The notes: generated from the letters alone by a model not told the origin. Positions 22,172 to 32,879 are shown, counted from the first letter of the stretch. The stretch: DNA of 64,000 nt from Mesotaenium endlicherianum (GCA_009602735.1 WELA01007798.1:62001-126000), one strand, 5' to 3'. Translations and numbers: made by a program.

Positions 22172-23474
22172 CCTGCTTGAGCCAGAGGATGAGAAGCCAT
22201 ACCTGCCTAGCGCATAGCTTCACCTTACACCGCAGGAGCAGGCGGATGTCCTGGCAGCCCAGATGAGGGAGCAGATACGCATCTGCGCAGCGCATCGCTT
22301 CAGGATGCGGCAGATGGCGGAGGATGCCATCGAGGCTCTCGCCGTTGCCCGTACGGCCGTTGCTGCCGTAGTCCTTGCTCGTGACACAGCGGCGGCTGCC
22401 CCCTCTTGCAGCGGGCCTTCAGCAAGGACAAACGTCCGCGTATGCCACGACGTACCCGTTGGCGTGGCCATCCAGTACAATGTGGACTCTCAGCCGCCAT
22501 CACGACGCGCATCACACCAGACTGGCGACTCCCGTCCTCGCATCACGGCATCAGAGGAGGAGGCCATGCACCAGGCCGCCTATCCTGGCAAGTCCAACGA
22601 CCTACCCCACGACAACAACGAGGAGGAGGAGGAGCAGTTGGAGCAGCTTCTCGAGAAGTCTGCGGAGGAATACCTCGCGCAGCCACCAAAAAAGCCTCGG
22701 CCACATACGCCCACGACGCATGTCTGGCGCAGGCCTACAGGCCCGCCCGGCTTCAGCAACTTGCCGCAGGAGGCCTGGGCCCGCGCCGTTGCAGCTGGAC
22801 CTAGCCGCCACGAGTCCCATGACTGCTCTAGGAGCAACGAGTGCCGCGTCAAGCACTTGTTTGCCTCTGCCCGCACGGCAGCTGCTTCTTCCAACACTGC
22901 CACGCCTCCGCTACGCCAGCTGGAGCCTCGGAGCAGCATCCTTGACCTGCCGCGCGAAAGCCCGTCTACCTGCGCCCATCCGCCCCTGCGATACGCACAC
23001 CGTACCAGGCCAACCATTCAGCCCGCCCGAAAGACCACTCCTCTCCGTGAGACGAGGCGCTCACAGTCGCTCATGCTCCTGCGTGAGGCGCGAGAGGTCA
23101 CTTCTGTTCGCGAGCCACGGTCCCGCTCCATTACGCCGCCATACAATGACAGGGAGCGCACGCCCCCATACGACGACACTCGAGAGCGAGGAGGCACGCC
23201 ACCTTTGCGCCCTCTCCCAGACTACGACGACACGCATTCCTCCTCACAGGCGTATTACGCCCTGTACCCCAACCCTGCAGCTCGACGCGCCGGCGTCCCA
23301 CGCAGCCACATCGCAGGCAACGGCCCCTTGGGATTGCCTCCTCAGAAGGTGGCGCGCACCGGTGGGAGGCCGCTTCCTTGCCACTCGTTCCCGGCAGCCA
23401 CACAAGCAGTGCTCATGCCGCATCTTTGGCATCCCCGCGTCAAGCCAGCTACGCGAGGGCATCCCCGCCCGTGA
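22172..23474 (+). pseudogene. Pro/Thr/Arg-rich linker of Gag-Pol (copy A)
   Basis: The linker starts with a helical segment (QEQADVLAAQMREQIRI, then RMRQMAEDAIEALAVARTA). An acidic run (EEEEEQLEQLLEKSAEE) follows, then short repeats TTPLRETRRS, ITPPYNDRER and TPPYDDTRERGGTPP. Threonine-proline and serine-proline sites recur through the last third, so the segment looks disordered and open to phosphorylation. I know no such domain in typical Gypsy elements. It lies between protease and methyltransferase in copy A and has a longer counterpart in copy B. Confidence 0.6.
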
Positions 23475-23561
23475 GTCCAGCTGGTCCCGCGTTAGCTCGT
23501 CCGACCACGGCAAGTGGCTGCCAGCCAATAGCGATCAGCCTGAACAGGCCCCGCTGAGGCC

Positions 23562-25253
23562 ATGCGGGAGCGTCAGCGCGCCTACTTTAATCCGCATCCC
23601 TTTCTGCCTCAGCGGCCCGTTCTGGACCAGTTGGCCCATGTTGCCTCGCACCAAGACGATCTCGCTCAGCATGGCCAATGGCAGCAGCTGTGCGTGTGCA
23701 TGGCCCGGCGTCAGGCTTGCGCTGTGTTGCCGAAGGCCTTGCAGGACGCCCGCATGAGGTGGCGCTCCTATCAAGCCACGCTCAGGAGGGGCGTCCTCTG
23801 CCCATTGCAGACCTCATTCCCGGCCTCACGCGCGACTACGTCAAGCGCGCCGTGGCTGCGCTCCGCATGGCGCCACACCAGCACAATGCCGAGCGCACCT
23901 ATCCACCTCTCGCGCAGCCTGGCAATCCTGCCATGGGGTGCCGCCCGCTGCCGACACCCGTCTGTGCTGACGCGCTCGACGAGCGGCCCCGCGGCATCGT
24001 GCTCGTTGAGCTCTTCGCCGGGATCGCCACAAGGCTGCTCGCGACCTTGCACGCCGGCATTCCGGTGCGCCGCTACGTCTACATGGACCTCGATCCCGAG
24101 GCTCAGCAGGTGGCCCGTCGGCAGATGGCTCTATGCCACGAGCGGTTCCTAGACCTCCTTCCCGTGCACGCCTTTCGCCGCGCGCAGACAGACTGGCCCG
24201 TGGACATCCACGACGTCACCGTCGAGCATGTCCCTCGCCTTGGTCCCATCGATCTCATCATCGCAGGTTGGGAGTGTCAGGGCTTTTAGAGCTGGGTGTG
24301 GCCGGGCACTCAGTGACCCTTGCACGGCTCTCTTCTGGCACTTGCTGCGTGTCCTCAACATGGTGGAAGATCGTCAGTCGCCGCACACTCTTGCGTGGAT
24401 CCTTGAGAACGTGGCCGCCCGCCACGACCACCGGCTTGACGTCAGTGCCGACTTTGCCCTCTGCAGCAGCTATGTCGGTCATGAGGCCGTCATAGACGCT
24501 GCCCAGATTGGCTCGTTTGCGCACCGCGCCCGCGCCTATTTCACCAACCTGGCGATGCCAGGGACGCTCGAGGCTTTGGCAGCCGCCCATCCGCGCCACA
24601 CGCGCAAAGTCGACTCCATCCTCGATGCCCCTCGGCGGGCGCAGCGCGTGACGGTGCTGCCACATCCCTCGCAGGCGCAGTGCGAGGACCTTCACGCTGT
24701 TACGCGCGCGCTCCCTACCTTTGTCAGCCGCTACGACAGCGATGCTTTTGTGGGCGCTCAACGCAAGATGGTCATTGACCAGGAGAATGGCATGTTTGAC
24801 AGGCCCCGTCCTACGGAGATGGAGCGTGCCATGGGCTTCCCGCCACACCTCACAGAGCTAGACGGTCTCACAGAGGAGAATCGCTATCGCCTCCTGGGAG
24901 AGGCAATTGACGCCAACGTCCTCACAATAATCCTGCGTCAGATACAGGCCTTAGCCCCTCTTTACGCAGAGGCGCGTTATCCAAAGCTCCCTCAACCTCC
25001 TGATGCCATGGACGAGGACTCCCCTGACGATGGTGGTCAGGCCCTGCCCGGCACCGTGTGGCATTCTCAACGCAAGAGGACTGTTCCGCAGGCCCGCGCA
25101 CGCCCTCAATCTCGGCCGCCAGCCCGTGATGCTCGTGGTTCATTGGGGGGGGACGTAGGAGAGAGGAGGCTTCACAGCAACCCAGGGAGTTCCGGTCATC
25201 ATTTCTTTTTCCTCGCTCGCAACCTCAGGCAGGACCTTAGGCAGGTGGGGTAG
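23562..25253 (+). pseudogene. DNMT3-like DNA (cytosine-5) methyltransferase inside a Gypsy polyprotein (copy A)
   Basis: Motif I reads VLVELFAGIATRLLATLHAG (23999-24058), close to the DNMT3 form with GIAT and LL. Motif IV is AGWECQGF with the catalytic Cys at 24275-24277. Motif VI is LENVAA (about 24405). A motif VIII-type block AHRARAYFTNL follows (about 24519), then EMERAMGFPPHLT and RLLGEAIDANVL (24813-24930), matching DNMT3 motifs IX-X. The motif order is canonical, not rearranged as in plant DRM enzymes. The enzyme would transfer a methyl group from S-adenosylmethionine to cytosine. A 2-bp loss after motif IV puts a TAG at 24287, and the frame resumes in the 24228-25253 reading; another 1-bp loss lies near 23775. 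A conserved ~105-residue segment of unknown function precedes motif I. It sits between the linker and RT in element order. Confidence 0.9.
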
Positions 25254-25399
25254 TGCAGCTGGCAGCAGCTGCACAAGAGGAGGCATGCATCCCAGACGGA
25301 GCACAAATAGCTGCAGGGCAGGCGACGCTTGTCGCGCCACCGCTGACGCCAGCAGCAGGGCAGGAGGAGCCGGCTGCAGGTCAGGTCAGACGCCCTCAC

Positions 25400-26830
25400 C
25401 AGCTTTGTCTACATGGAAGCTGGGGGGGACTCTCACTGACGCCCAGGTGGCCCAGCTGTCAACACTGCTGGATGGGAGACGCAGCGTCAGCTTCGCCAGC
25501 GGCATGCATGACCTCGGGCGCTAGAAAGGGGATCCCATGCGGATTCCTCTCACGTCCAAGGAGCCTATCTCCCTCAAGCGACATCGTTACAGTCACTTTG
25601 AGGATGGTCTGATCGGCGCACAGAAAGGCAAGCTGGAGGACAGTCGGCACATCAAGGAGTCGTTGTCTCGCTACGCCGCGCCCACGATCATGCCAGCCAA
25701 GAAGGATGCCTCGGGGAACTGGTCCGAGAAGAGGATGTGCGGTGACTATCGTCGGCTGAACGAGGTCACTGAGTAGGACTGGTACCCTATGGCGACGCCA
25801 GACGAGATCTTCGATGACATTGGCACCTGCACTTGGTTCTCAATGCTAGACTTGCGCCAGGGCTTCAACCAGATTCCCATCGCCGAGGAGCATCAACATA
25901 AGACGACGTTCTGGGGGGCACAGCGCCTCTACGAGTGGGTGGTGATGCCTTTTGGGTTGAAGAACGCGCCGGCCACATTTCTGAGGGTCATGGATAAGGA
26001 GCTGGCACGGCTACCCTTTGCCAGGTGCTACATCAATGACGTGCTCGTCTTCAGTGAGACTTTTGAGGAGCACGTGGCCCACATCACTGCTGTGTTAGAG
26101 CGCTTGGAGGCCGCGGGGCTCAAGTGCCATCTCGGCAAATGCACGTTTGGGACTTGAGAGGTGAAGTACCTCGGGCATCTGCTCTCTTTGAGCAGTCTGG
26201 CGCCGCAGCTGGCCAAGATCTCAGCCATCACGGGCATTCCGCCTCCCACGGATCTCTCGCAGCTGAGGGCCTTCCTTGGCATCGCCACCTACTATCGGCG
26301 CTTTGTGCCAAGGTTCAGCGAGCTGGCCAAGCTGCTCAACGACTTGTTGCGGAAGGGTGTTGCTTATGTGTGGAGGCCAGAGCAGCAGGCGGCGTTTGAC
26401 AAGCTCAAGGAGCTGTTGGTGAGAGTGCACCGATGCTGCGGCAGCCCAACTACAAGAAGCCCTTTATCCTCCACACCAACTGGTCGCAGGCAGGGCTGAG
26501 CGTGGTGTTGGTACAAGAGCACGAGGGCTTCGAGCACGTGTTGGCCTACGTTAGCCACGGCAACAACCGCGCCGAGAGCAACTACGGCTCTCACTAGGGG
26601 GAGTGCCTGGCGGCAGTATGGACGATCGTGCACTTCAAGCACTACCTCTACGGCACCCACTTCCGCTTGGTCACCGACCATCAGCCACTCAAGTGGCTCA
26701 TGACGTTGGAACGCTTGACAGCCAAGTACGCACGATGGGCGCTCATTCTGCAGGACTACACCTTTGACGTGCACCACCGCTCTGGGTCCACTAACATGGA
26801 CGCCGACGGCCTCAGCCGTAACCCTCTTCC
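25400..26830 (+). pseudogene. Reverse transcriptase and RNase H (copy A), catalytic Asp lost
   Basis: RT motifs are readable: KRMCGDYRRLNEV, FSMLDLRQGFNQIPI, VVMPFGLKNAPATF, then YINDVLVF where copy B has YIDDVLVF. The Asp codon GAT has become AAT at 26035-26037. RNase H follows with TDHQPLKWLM and STNMDADGLSRNPL. Stops occur at 25522 (TAC to TAG), 25774 (CAG to TAG), 26155 (TGA) and near 26596. The D-to-N change in the polymerase triad is expected to abolish DNA synthesis. Confidence 0.9.
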
Positions 26831-28500
26831 ATTGTCGAGGGACCTAACTGTGGCATGCCATGATGAGGACGAGCTTGTGGCGTGGCACGCAGCAGCATTG
26901 TTGGCCTTCACCGTAGACAGCGAGGTGCGGCCCGCAGGGCTCACGAGCCTGGCCATGGTAACTGTCAACACGCGGCGCTTGGCATTGGCAGCAGCAGAGG
27001 AGCAGGACAGCTGGCAACAGTGGCCCGATGATGTTTGGGAGGACGCCCCAGTGGTGCAGTACGTTACCTCTAAGGAGATGGTCTCAGGCATCACCACGAG
27101 GGAGCGCGATTGCATACTCAAGCGCAGCTGCGACTTCGTCTACATGGAGGGATGCGTGCGCCGGGTGATGGAGGACGGGTCCGTCCTGGTGGACCCTGAG
27201 CCTGCTATACGCAATCAGCTGGTACGCCAGATACATGAGGCATTGGGACACTTCGGTGTCAAGCGCACGGTCAGCCTTCTTCAGGTTGAGTACTGGTGGT
27301 CAGGCATGACTAAGGTCGTCGCCGACGTCGTCAGCAGCTGCACTCTCTGCGATCGTGTGTGCTCAAGCTTCACAGCCCGCACCGTCGCTCTCAGCCCCCT
27401 TCCTATTCAGGGGCTGTTCTACAGGTGGTCGCTCGACTTAGTTGGGGGGCTGCTCAAGTCTTGTCAAGGCATCCTCTACGTCTTGGTGATGATTGAGCAC
27501 ATGTCCAAGTGGATCGAGCTTGTGCCTTTACCCAGCAAGGCCAGTGAGGGGATCGCTCAGGCCTTTCTTGAACAGGTCCTTAGGCATTTTGGCGGCTGCG
27601 CTGAGGTAGTGACCAACCAAGGGAAGGAGTTCTAGGGCAGGTTTCAGAAGCTCCTAGAGCGCTCAATGATCGACCACCGCACCACCTCCCGCGATCATCC
27701 ACAGGCTGACGGCCTTGCAGAGCGTAAGGTGCAGGCCGTCAAGCTTGGGTTGCGGAAATACTGCCTTGCAGACGACAGCACCCATTGGGATGATACCCTC
27801 TCGTGGTTGGCTATGGGGTACAGGTTCAGTAAGCAGGCCTCCTTGGCCTCTCACTCTCCCTACTTCCTTCTCTACGGCCGCCAGCCAGTCTTGCCTGCCG
27901 CAGCCAGGATCGTGGCCGAGATCGTCTTGGACTTGGACAGCCCCGAGACGTGGAGTGCTCTTATCATGCAGCGTGCGCATCTCTTTCAGCGCCTGATGCT
28001 TGTGGCCATGGATAAGCTCAGCATCTCACAGCATCGCAATACGCTGAGGTATGCCATGACTCGTGGAGGAGCCTATCGTCCGCGGGTGTTGCAGTTTTCC
28101 GCTGGAGACTTTGTGTACTTGCAACGCCAAACGAAGAACACCCTCGACATCAGCAGCTCACCGGTCATCCTGCGCGTCAAGCGCATCTTGGCGTCAAAAT
28201 TCCTGGAGCTGGAAGGCACAGATAGCCGTCTTCACAAGGACCACACGGAACACTGTGGACCATGCCACCTTCCTAACCTTGACTTGCACATTTGCACCCT
28301 CGACGCGCGCCCGCCTAAAGACTGGGCGTGTCAAATTTGTCACAGTCCTAGCCAGGAGGCGAGGATGCTGCTTTGCGACAGCTGCTACCTCGTCTTCCAC
28401 ATCGGCTGCCTCGACCTGCCGCTGGCTCGTGTGCCAACTCGCGATTGGTTCTGCACTGACTGCTCCGCGCTAACCTTAGACAGCGTACACAGCCCATCAG
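26831..28500 (+). pseudogene. Integrase with C-terminal PHD finger (copy A)
   Basis: The zinc domain has HEALGHFGVKRT and CTLCDRV. The core has WSLDLVG (first Asp), VTNQGKEF (second Asp changed to Asn, codon 27615-27617) and ADGLAERK (Glu). A TAG at 27633 follows KEF. The distal part ends with CGPCHLPNLDLH and then a PHD finger of C4HC3 type (CQICHSPSQEARMLLCDSC, FHIGCLDLPL, WFCTDC) at about 28325-28465. PHD fingers read histone H3 tails. Here the finger takes the place of the chromodomain found in other Gypsy lines. Confidence 0.9.
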
Positions 28501-28572
28501 CTAGAGGCAGAGAGCCGGGGGAGAGATTAAAATATTTGAGACTTGACTCCCTTTTTGGCTATAAAGCCGCAT
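28501..28572 (+). other. Purine-rich stretch before the shared LTR
   Basis: GAGAGCCGGGGGAGAGATTAA lies at 28510-28530, matched in copy B by a tract with eight Gs at 39093-39100. It could be a polypurine tract, but the LTR seems to start 40-240 bp further on, so the role is unproven. Confidence 0.35.
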
Positions 28573-29660
28573 ATAATGATTTATTGAGTCGAGGTTGTCG
28601 AATAAAAACCAAGCTCCACATGTGCGGAACTACAACCTACGAAAGCCGACTTTGCATTGACTTTACGCATCCGTACGTTGACCTTTCTTAGATTTCCAAG
28701 TCACCAACGTGTAGCGCGTCGAAGCATCTTCCGAATGGCACCAATTTCGCGTCATTTGGTCAAGTATCAAGCAAGATAGGTGCAATCTAGTCCACGTCAC
28801 CTACCGGTCCCTAGCGAAACTTTCCCAAGGTCCAATTTGTGACTCAATGTCCCCAAAGGTGACATTGTTGGCTCTTCGTGACCCCAAGCTTTGGGCGCAC
28901 AAATCTGCGAGCCCCTTAGCCTACATAAGTTTCGCCTTTCCATAGTATATGTGCATCATTGAGGCTATAACTTGGTGACTGCATCACCTATTCCTAGAGG
29001 AAGCTTCCTCAATTTCTAGATCCACTGTTGAGGCGCTATCTAGGTAGAATCACCCAAGGTAAGCTCGGCCAATGAGGGACACGTAGCATACCCTACGCAC
29101 CTTGCTTTGATTGGTTTGAGTTATGCTTAGCCTATAGGAGTGCTAGTACATGCCTTGTACACATTATTGGACATAGGAGAGCCTCCTAGAGTGACTACAT
29201 GCATTGGATCCGCCGCATACCCCGCCAGATTCCCAGGAGTATAAGTGCTAGAGATGTCCCTAGAAGAGACATCTTTTAGAAGTCCATTATGCTAGGTGTA
29301 AGTAACAGAGATTATCAGTAAAGCTTACACTTTTATCTCTTGTGTTTTCAGGACCACTTAGTTACTCTCTTGTGAAGAGCAAGCCCTCCAGGCTTCCAGT
29401 CACTTGAAGAACTTCACAAGTGGTGAGCAAAGTCACAGCTTAAGCCCTTGCCATAGGACTACTCTGAAGATCGTGATGTACTTCCTGTGATCTTTTGGGC
29501 CATACTTCATTAGTTGTTTTCCTACCACTTTACAGTCTTGAGGTGCTCACTTTGGAGAGTACACATTCCTTACTTCTAAAAGATCTCTCTTTGCCTGCAA
29601 GCAATTAGAACCTTCAGCGTATGCCTACCCGTAGTGGGCTTTCTTATTAGCCATACTACA
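28573..29660 (+). repeat. LTR shared between copies A and B (about 1088 bp)
   Basis: It aligns with 17832, 39335 and inverted 42533-41437. The start (ATAATGATTTATTGAGTCG) has lost the canonical TGTC, and the end is CATACTACA. It is the only LTR between the two internal regions, acting as 3' LTR of A and 5' LTR of B. No initiator-Met-like primer site follows; the next bases are AAGGGGTTAGTGGAGAAG. Confidence 0.8.
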
Positions 29661-29806
29661 AAGGGGTTAGTGGAGAAGACTCAGACTCAAATCTTAGCAC
29701 TATCACTGAACCCGCCGAAGAAGTAAACTTGCTCTCTAGCACACAGCAGTTGCTTCTGAGCCATCTCCCCAGTGGGCTCACTACGATTTCTGGTATCCCC
29801 TGGCAG

Positions 29807-30800
29807 ATGACCACCAAGGTCAAGACTGACAGGTCTACCTACCGCTTCAGCGGTAGGCCAGGCACCTGTGATCTGGACGATACCATCTCGGAGTTTCAGG
29901 CTGACTTCGCGGCTGCAAAGCTCAAGACACCCACGCTGACTAAGCGCGACGTCTTCGACACGCTTATGCGCTACCTCTCGCACGAGGCCCGCGACACCTT
30001 CCGTGAGAAGGAGGCCGCGCTCCGGACCCGCACTGAGCTTGTGGGTGACCCACCAGTGGCAACCCTGCTAGCTGATCCAGTACAAGCCTTCTGGAACATC
30101 CTGAAGACAGAGTTCCAGGCTGCAACTGAAGAGAAGGTGTCGAGTTGCACCATTTCTTCTGACGCAAGAACGAGACTATCCGCATGATGTACCGCCGCTT
30201 GGTGCACCTCCGCCGCGATGTCGGCAGTGTCACTGACCGGGAGGCCGCGGAGATCTTCTTGCGCGCCGTTGAGCCGCGTCTGAGGAAGAGGGCCGTAGTC
30301 CCCGTCATCGACCGCCACGGTTTAGAGTATTCTCTAGAGCAGGCCTACCTCTCCGTTGAGAAGCAGAGCTTGGCCGCCGCAAGGAGCAATATTAGCGATC
30401 GTGTGGGCTCAGCATCCACGGGCGTGCGCCAGGAGGCCTCAGTGCTGCCGTCTTCTACGACGCGCACGACGCCTGCCTGCCAGCCCCAGGCGCAGCAGCA
30501 GCAGCCTCAGCGCTCTCAGCTGCCCCAGCAGACGCAGCAGCGCGGAGCTACGCGTGGCCGCATTTCCATGGCTGCCACCACGAGCGATCCCTGCAGGTCC
30601 TGCGGGAAGACGGGCCACTCACGCCAGAACTGCACTCTCGCGCAGAATGGCAAGCCCAGCAACTGCACCTATTGTGGCAAGGCCGGCCACCTGCAGATCG
30701 TTTATCTGCAAAAGAAGCGCGACGTCGAGAACGGACGGCCTCGCAACGGCCCTACACCTTCAGCAAGACAGCCAGGCGCACGCAACCCTCGTACGGGTGG
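29807..30800 (+). pseudogene. Gag of methyltransferase-Gypsy copy B
   Basis: The first in-frame ATG is at 29807 (MTTKVKTDRSTYRFSGRPG). The capsid-like helices match copy A. A 1-bp deletion near 30139 (GTG-TCGAGTTGC against GTGAACGAGCTGC in A) moves the frame, which then runs open from 30184 to 31509. Zinc knuckle 1 is CRSCGKTGHSRQNC; knuckle 2 reads CTYCGKAGHLQIVY, so its last Cys is Tyr. Copies A and B have therefore lost different ligands of the second knuckle. Confidence 0.87.
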
Positions 30801-32640
30801 CCGCCCCGCGATGACAGCAGCTACGGCCACGACGGACGCCGCATTGATGCCTGGTGCCAACTACTGCAGCTTCGACGACGTCAGCAACGCCCTCGTGGAG
30901 GCCAACGCAGAGATCGCTAGACTCCGTGGCCTCGTCGACGTCGATAACTATTACGCGTGCGGAGCACTCCTCACGTCCGCTCCACCGTCCTACGCCACGG
31001 CACTGACAGCTGGCGCACGCACAGCTTCAGCGCACACATCAGGCTCAGCGGCAGCGCCGCAGCCCCGCGCACGTCCGCGTTACGACGTAGCGCCCGCTGT
31101 CAGAGCTGCAAACGCCCGCACAGGCAGCTCTGCTAACCCTGTGCGCACCGCTCTGACAGCTGTCAGCAGCGACAGCCGGAGTCTCGACAGACTGCCGGAT
31201 GGCAGGCTGCACGACTGCGCGGTTGCGCCATCTTTCGGAGCAAGCTCGCGCGCACGCAGTCTAACCCGCACGCTAGCCGAGGCCCCGACAGAGCCCCTGG
31301 CTTGCGCTTCCCTGCTGGCACCAGCAGGCCTCTCGTTGGCCCGCGTAGCGACAACTGGCAGACAGGGACGGGGCCACCTGGCGGCGTGCACGGCTACAGC
31401 TGGTCCGGCCGCAGCCTCCCTCTACATCCGTACGATACGCCCGTGCGCAGCTCTGCGCACAGGCAGGGACAGCCGGTCCCTGCTGGCTGCTGCAGACAGC
31501 AGGCTTTAGCAGAACCCGCCACGTGGCACGTGCACGGCAGGCGGGGCCGCCTCTGCCGACAGCACCATGCACGCACGCACGCTGGCTCACACGCGCGCCC
31601 AGCGCACTGCGCTGCGAGGTCCACGGCGCACCCGGCGACGCCACGACGTCGTCACAACGACAGCTGCAGCTCCGCACTGCAGCTATGCACAGCAGCTGCA
31701 CCCACGCGCTGCCAAGTGGCGCGTGCGCGCAGTCTCGCACGGCCAGCGCAGCGACGGTCGCAGCGGCCGCCACCCTCGGTCAGCAGGGTGGGGTCCTGAC
31801 TGCGCTGTGCGGCCGGATCGCCGGCAAAAGCGCCGACAGCGCACCCGCAGCTGCGCACATCCAGGGCTCAGCCCCTGCCGCGCACGTGCCGCCACTTGGC
31901 ACGCGTGCAAGGCCTGGCTTAGCCAGCGCTGATCGGACGGCCGCAGCCGCTATCCGTAGTGAGGGGGGGGCAACCTTGACCACGCCGCACGGGCGGATCG
32001 CTAGTCCAGGCACCAACGGCGCTCCTGCGGCTGTGCGCGACCGAGATTTATCCCCTGGCGCACACGTGCCGCCACTTGGCACGCGCGCGCAACCGGGACC
32101 AGCCAGCGCAGATCTGGCGGTCGGAGCACCCACCCTCAGTCAGAGGGGGGCTATTTCGACCGCGTTGTGCTGCCAGACTTTCGTGCAAGGTCCTGCCGAC
32201 GCACGTACGGGTGTGCGCAGCCAGGGCTTAAACCCTGGCTGCACACAAAATCCCAGCCCCGACGCATTCTGCGCGACCAGGGCTTCGGCGAGCGTATGCA
32301 CCAGGGTGGGGGCACAACGAAGCTCGTCCGGGGCAACCAAAGACGGCGCCGACACCACGCTGGCGATTCGACCTCGCAGCCCCAGGAGTGACTAGGGTCC
32401 GCCACCTGGCAGCCCCCCAGCAGCCGACGTCACGCCGGCAACGGCAGCCGTGATTGCAACTGTGCCACCAGTCGGCACGCATCTGCCGGTCGTGACTCAC
32501 GATAGCGGTCAAGGGGGGGGGCCCTTGACTGTGCCGTACGAACGAGGCACGGAGCCGACTGCCGACGCCATAAGTACGGCCGCGCTCAGCTAGGGGCTGT
32601 CCCCTCGCACGCCTGCGCTGCCACGTGGCGCGTGCACACG
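30801..32640 (+). repeat. Low-complexity region with ~180-bp palindrome-bearing repeats (copy B)
   Basis: Palindromic cores GCCACGTGGC, GCCAAGTGGC or GCCACTTGGC lie at 31519, 31711, 31891, 32071 and 32620, with an imperfect one at 32443. The three central intervals are 180-192 bp. The frame 31523-32395 encodes about 60-residue units containing AHVPPLGTRAQPGPASADL and GRIASPGTNGAPAAV. Composition is Ala/Pro/Gly/Arg. It lies between gag and the pre-protease segment, as in copy A. Confidence 0.7.
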
Positions 32641-32879
32641 ATCCAGCACGCCCCAAGAGGACCGGGCAAATTCGGCTGATGTTTTCAGCTCGGGGACGAC
32701 ACTCCCAACTGCGCCACGCGGTCGGATGTCCGATCGCGGTGCCAACGGCCCGCGCACGGCTGCGCACAGCCAGGGCCTAAACCCTGGCTGCGCACAAACC
32801 CCGGCAGTAGCCCAATGCAGGCTGCCGGAAGGCCGGTTAGCCCACGCATCGGGGGGAGGGCGCTGCGATCTTTGCCTGG

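Noticed and set aside
22375-23757. 460-codon plus-strand frame rich in Arg/Ser/Pro
   Set aside because: Overlaps the conserved linker frame (22263-23474) in another phase; copy B conserves only the other frame.
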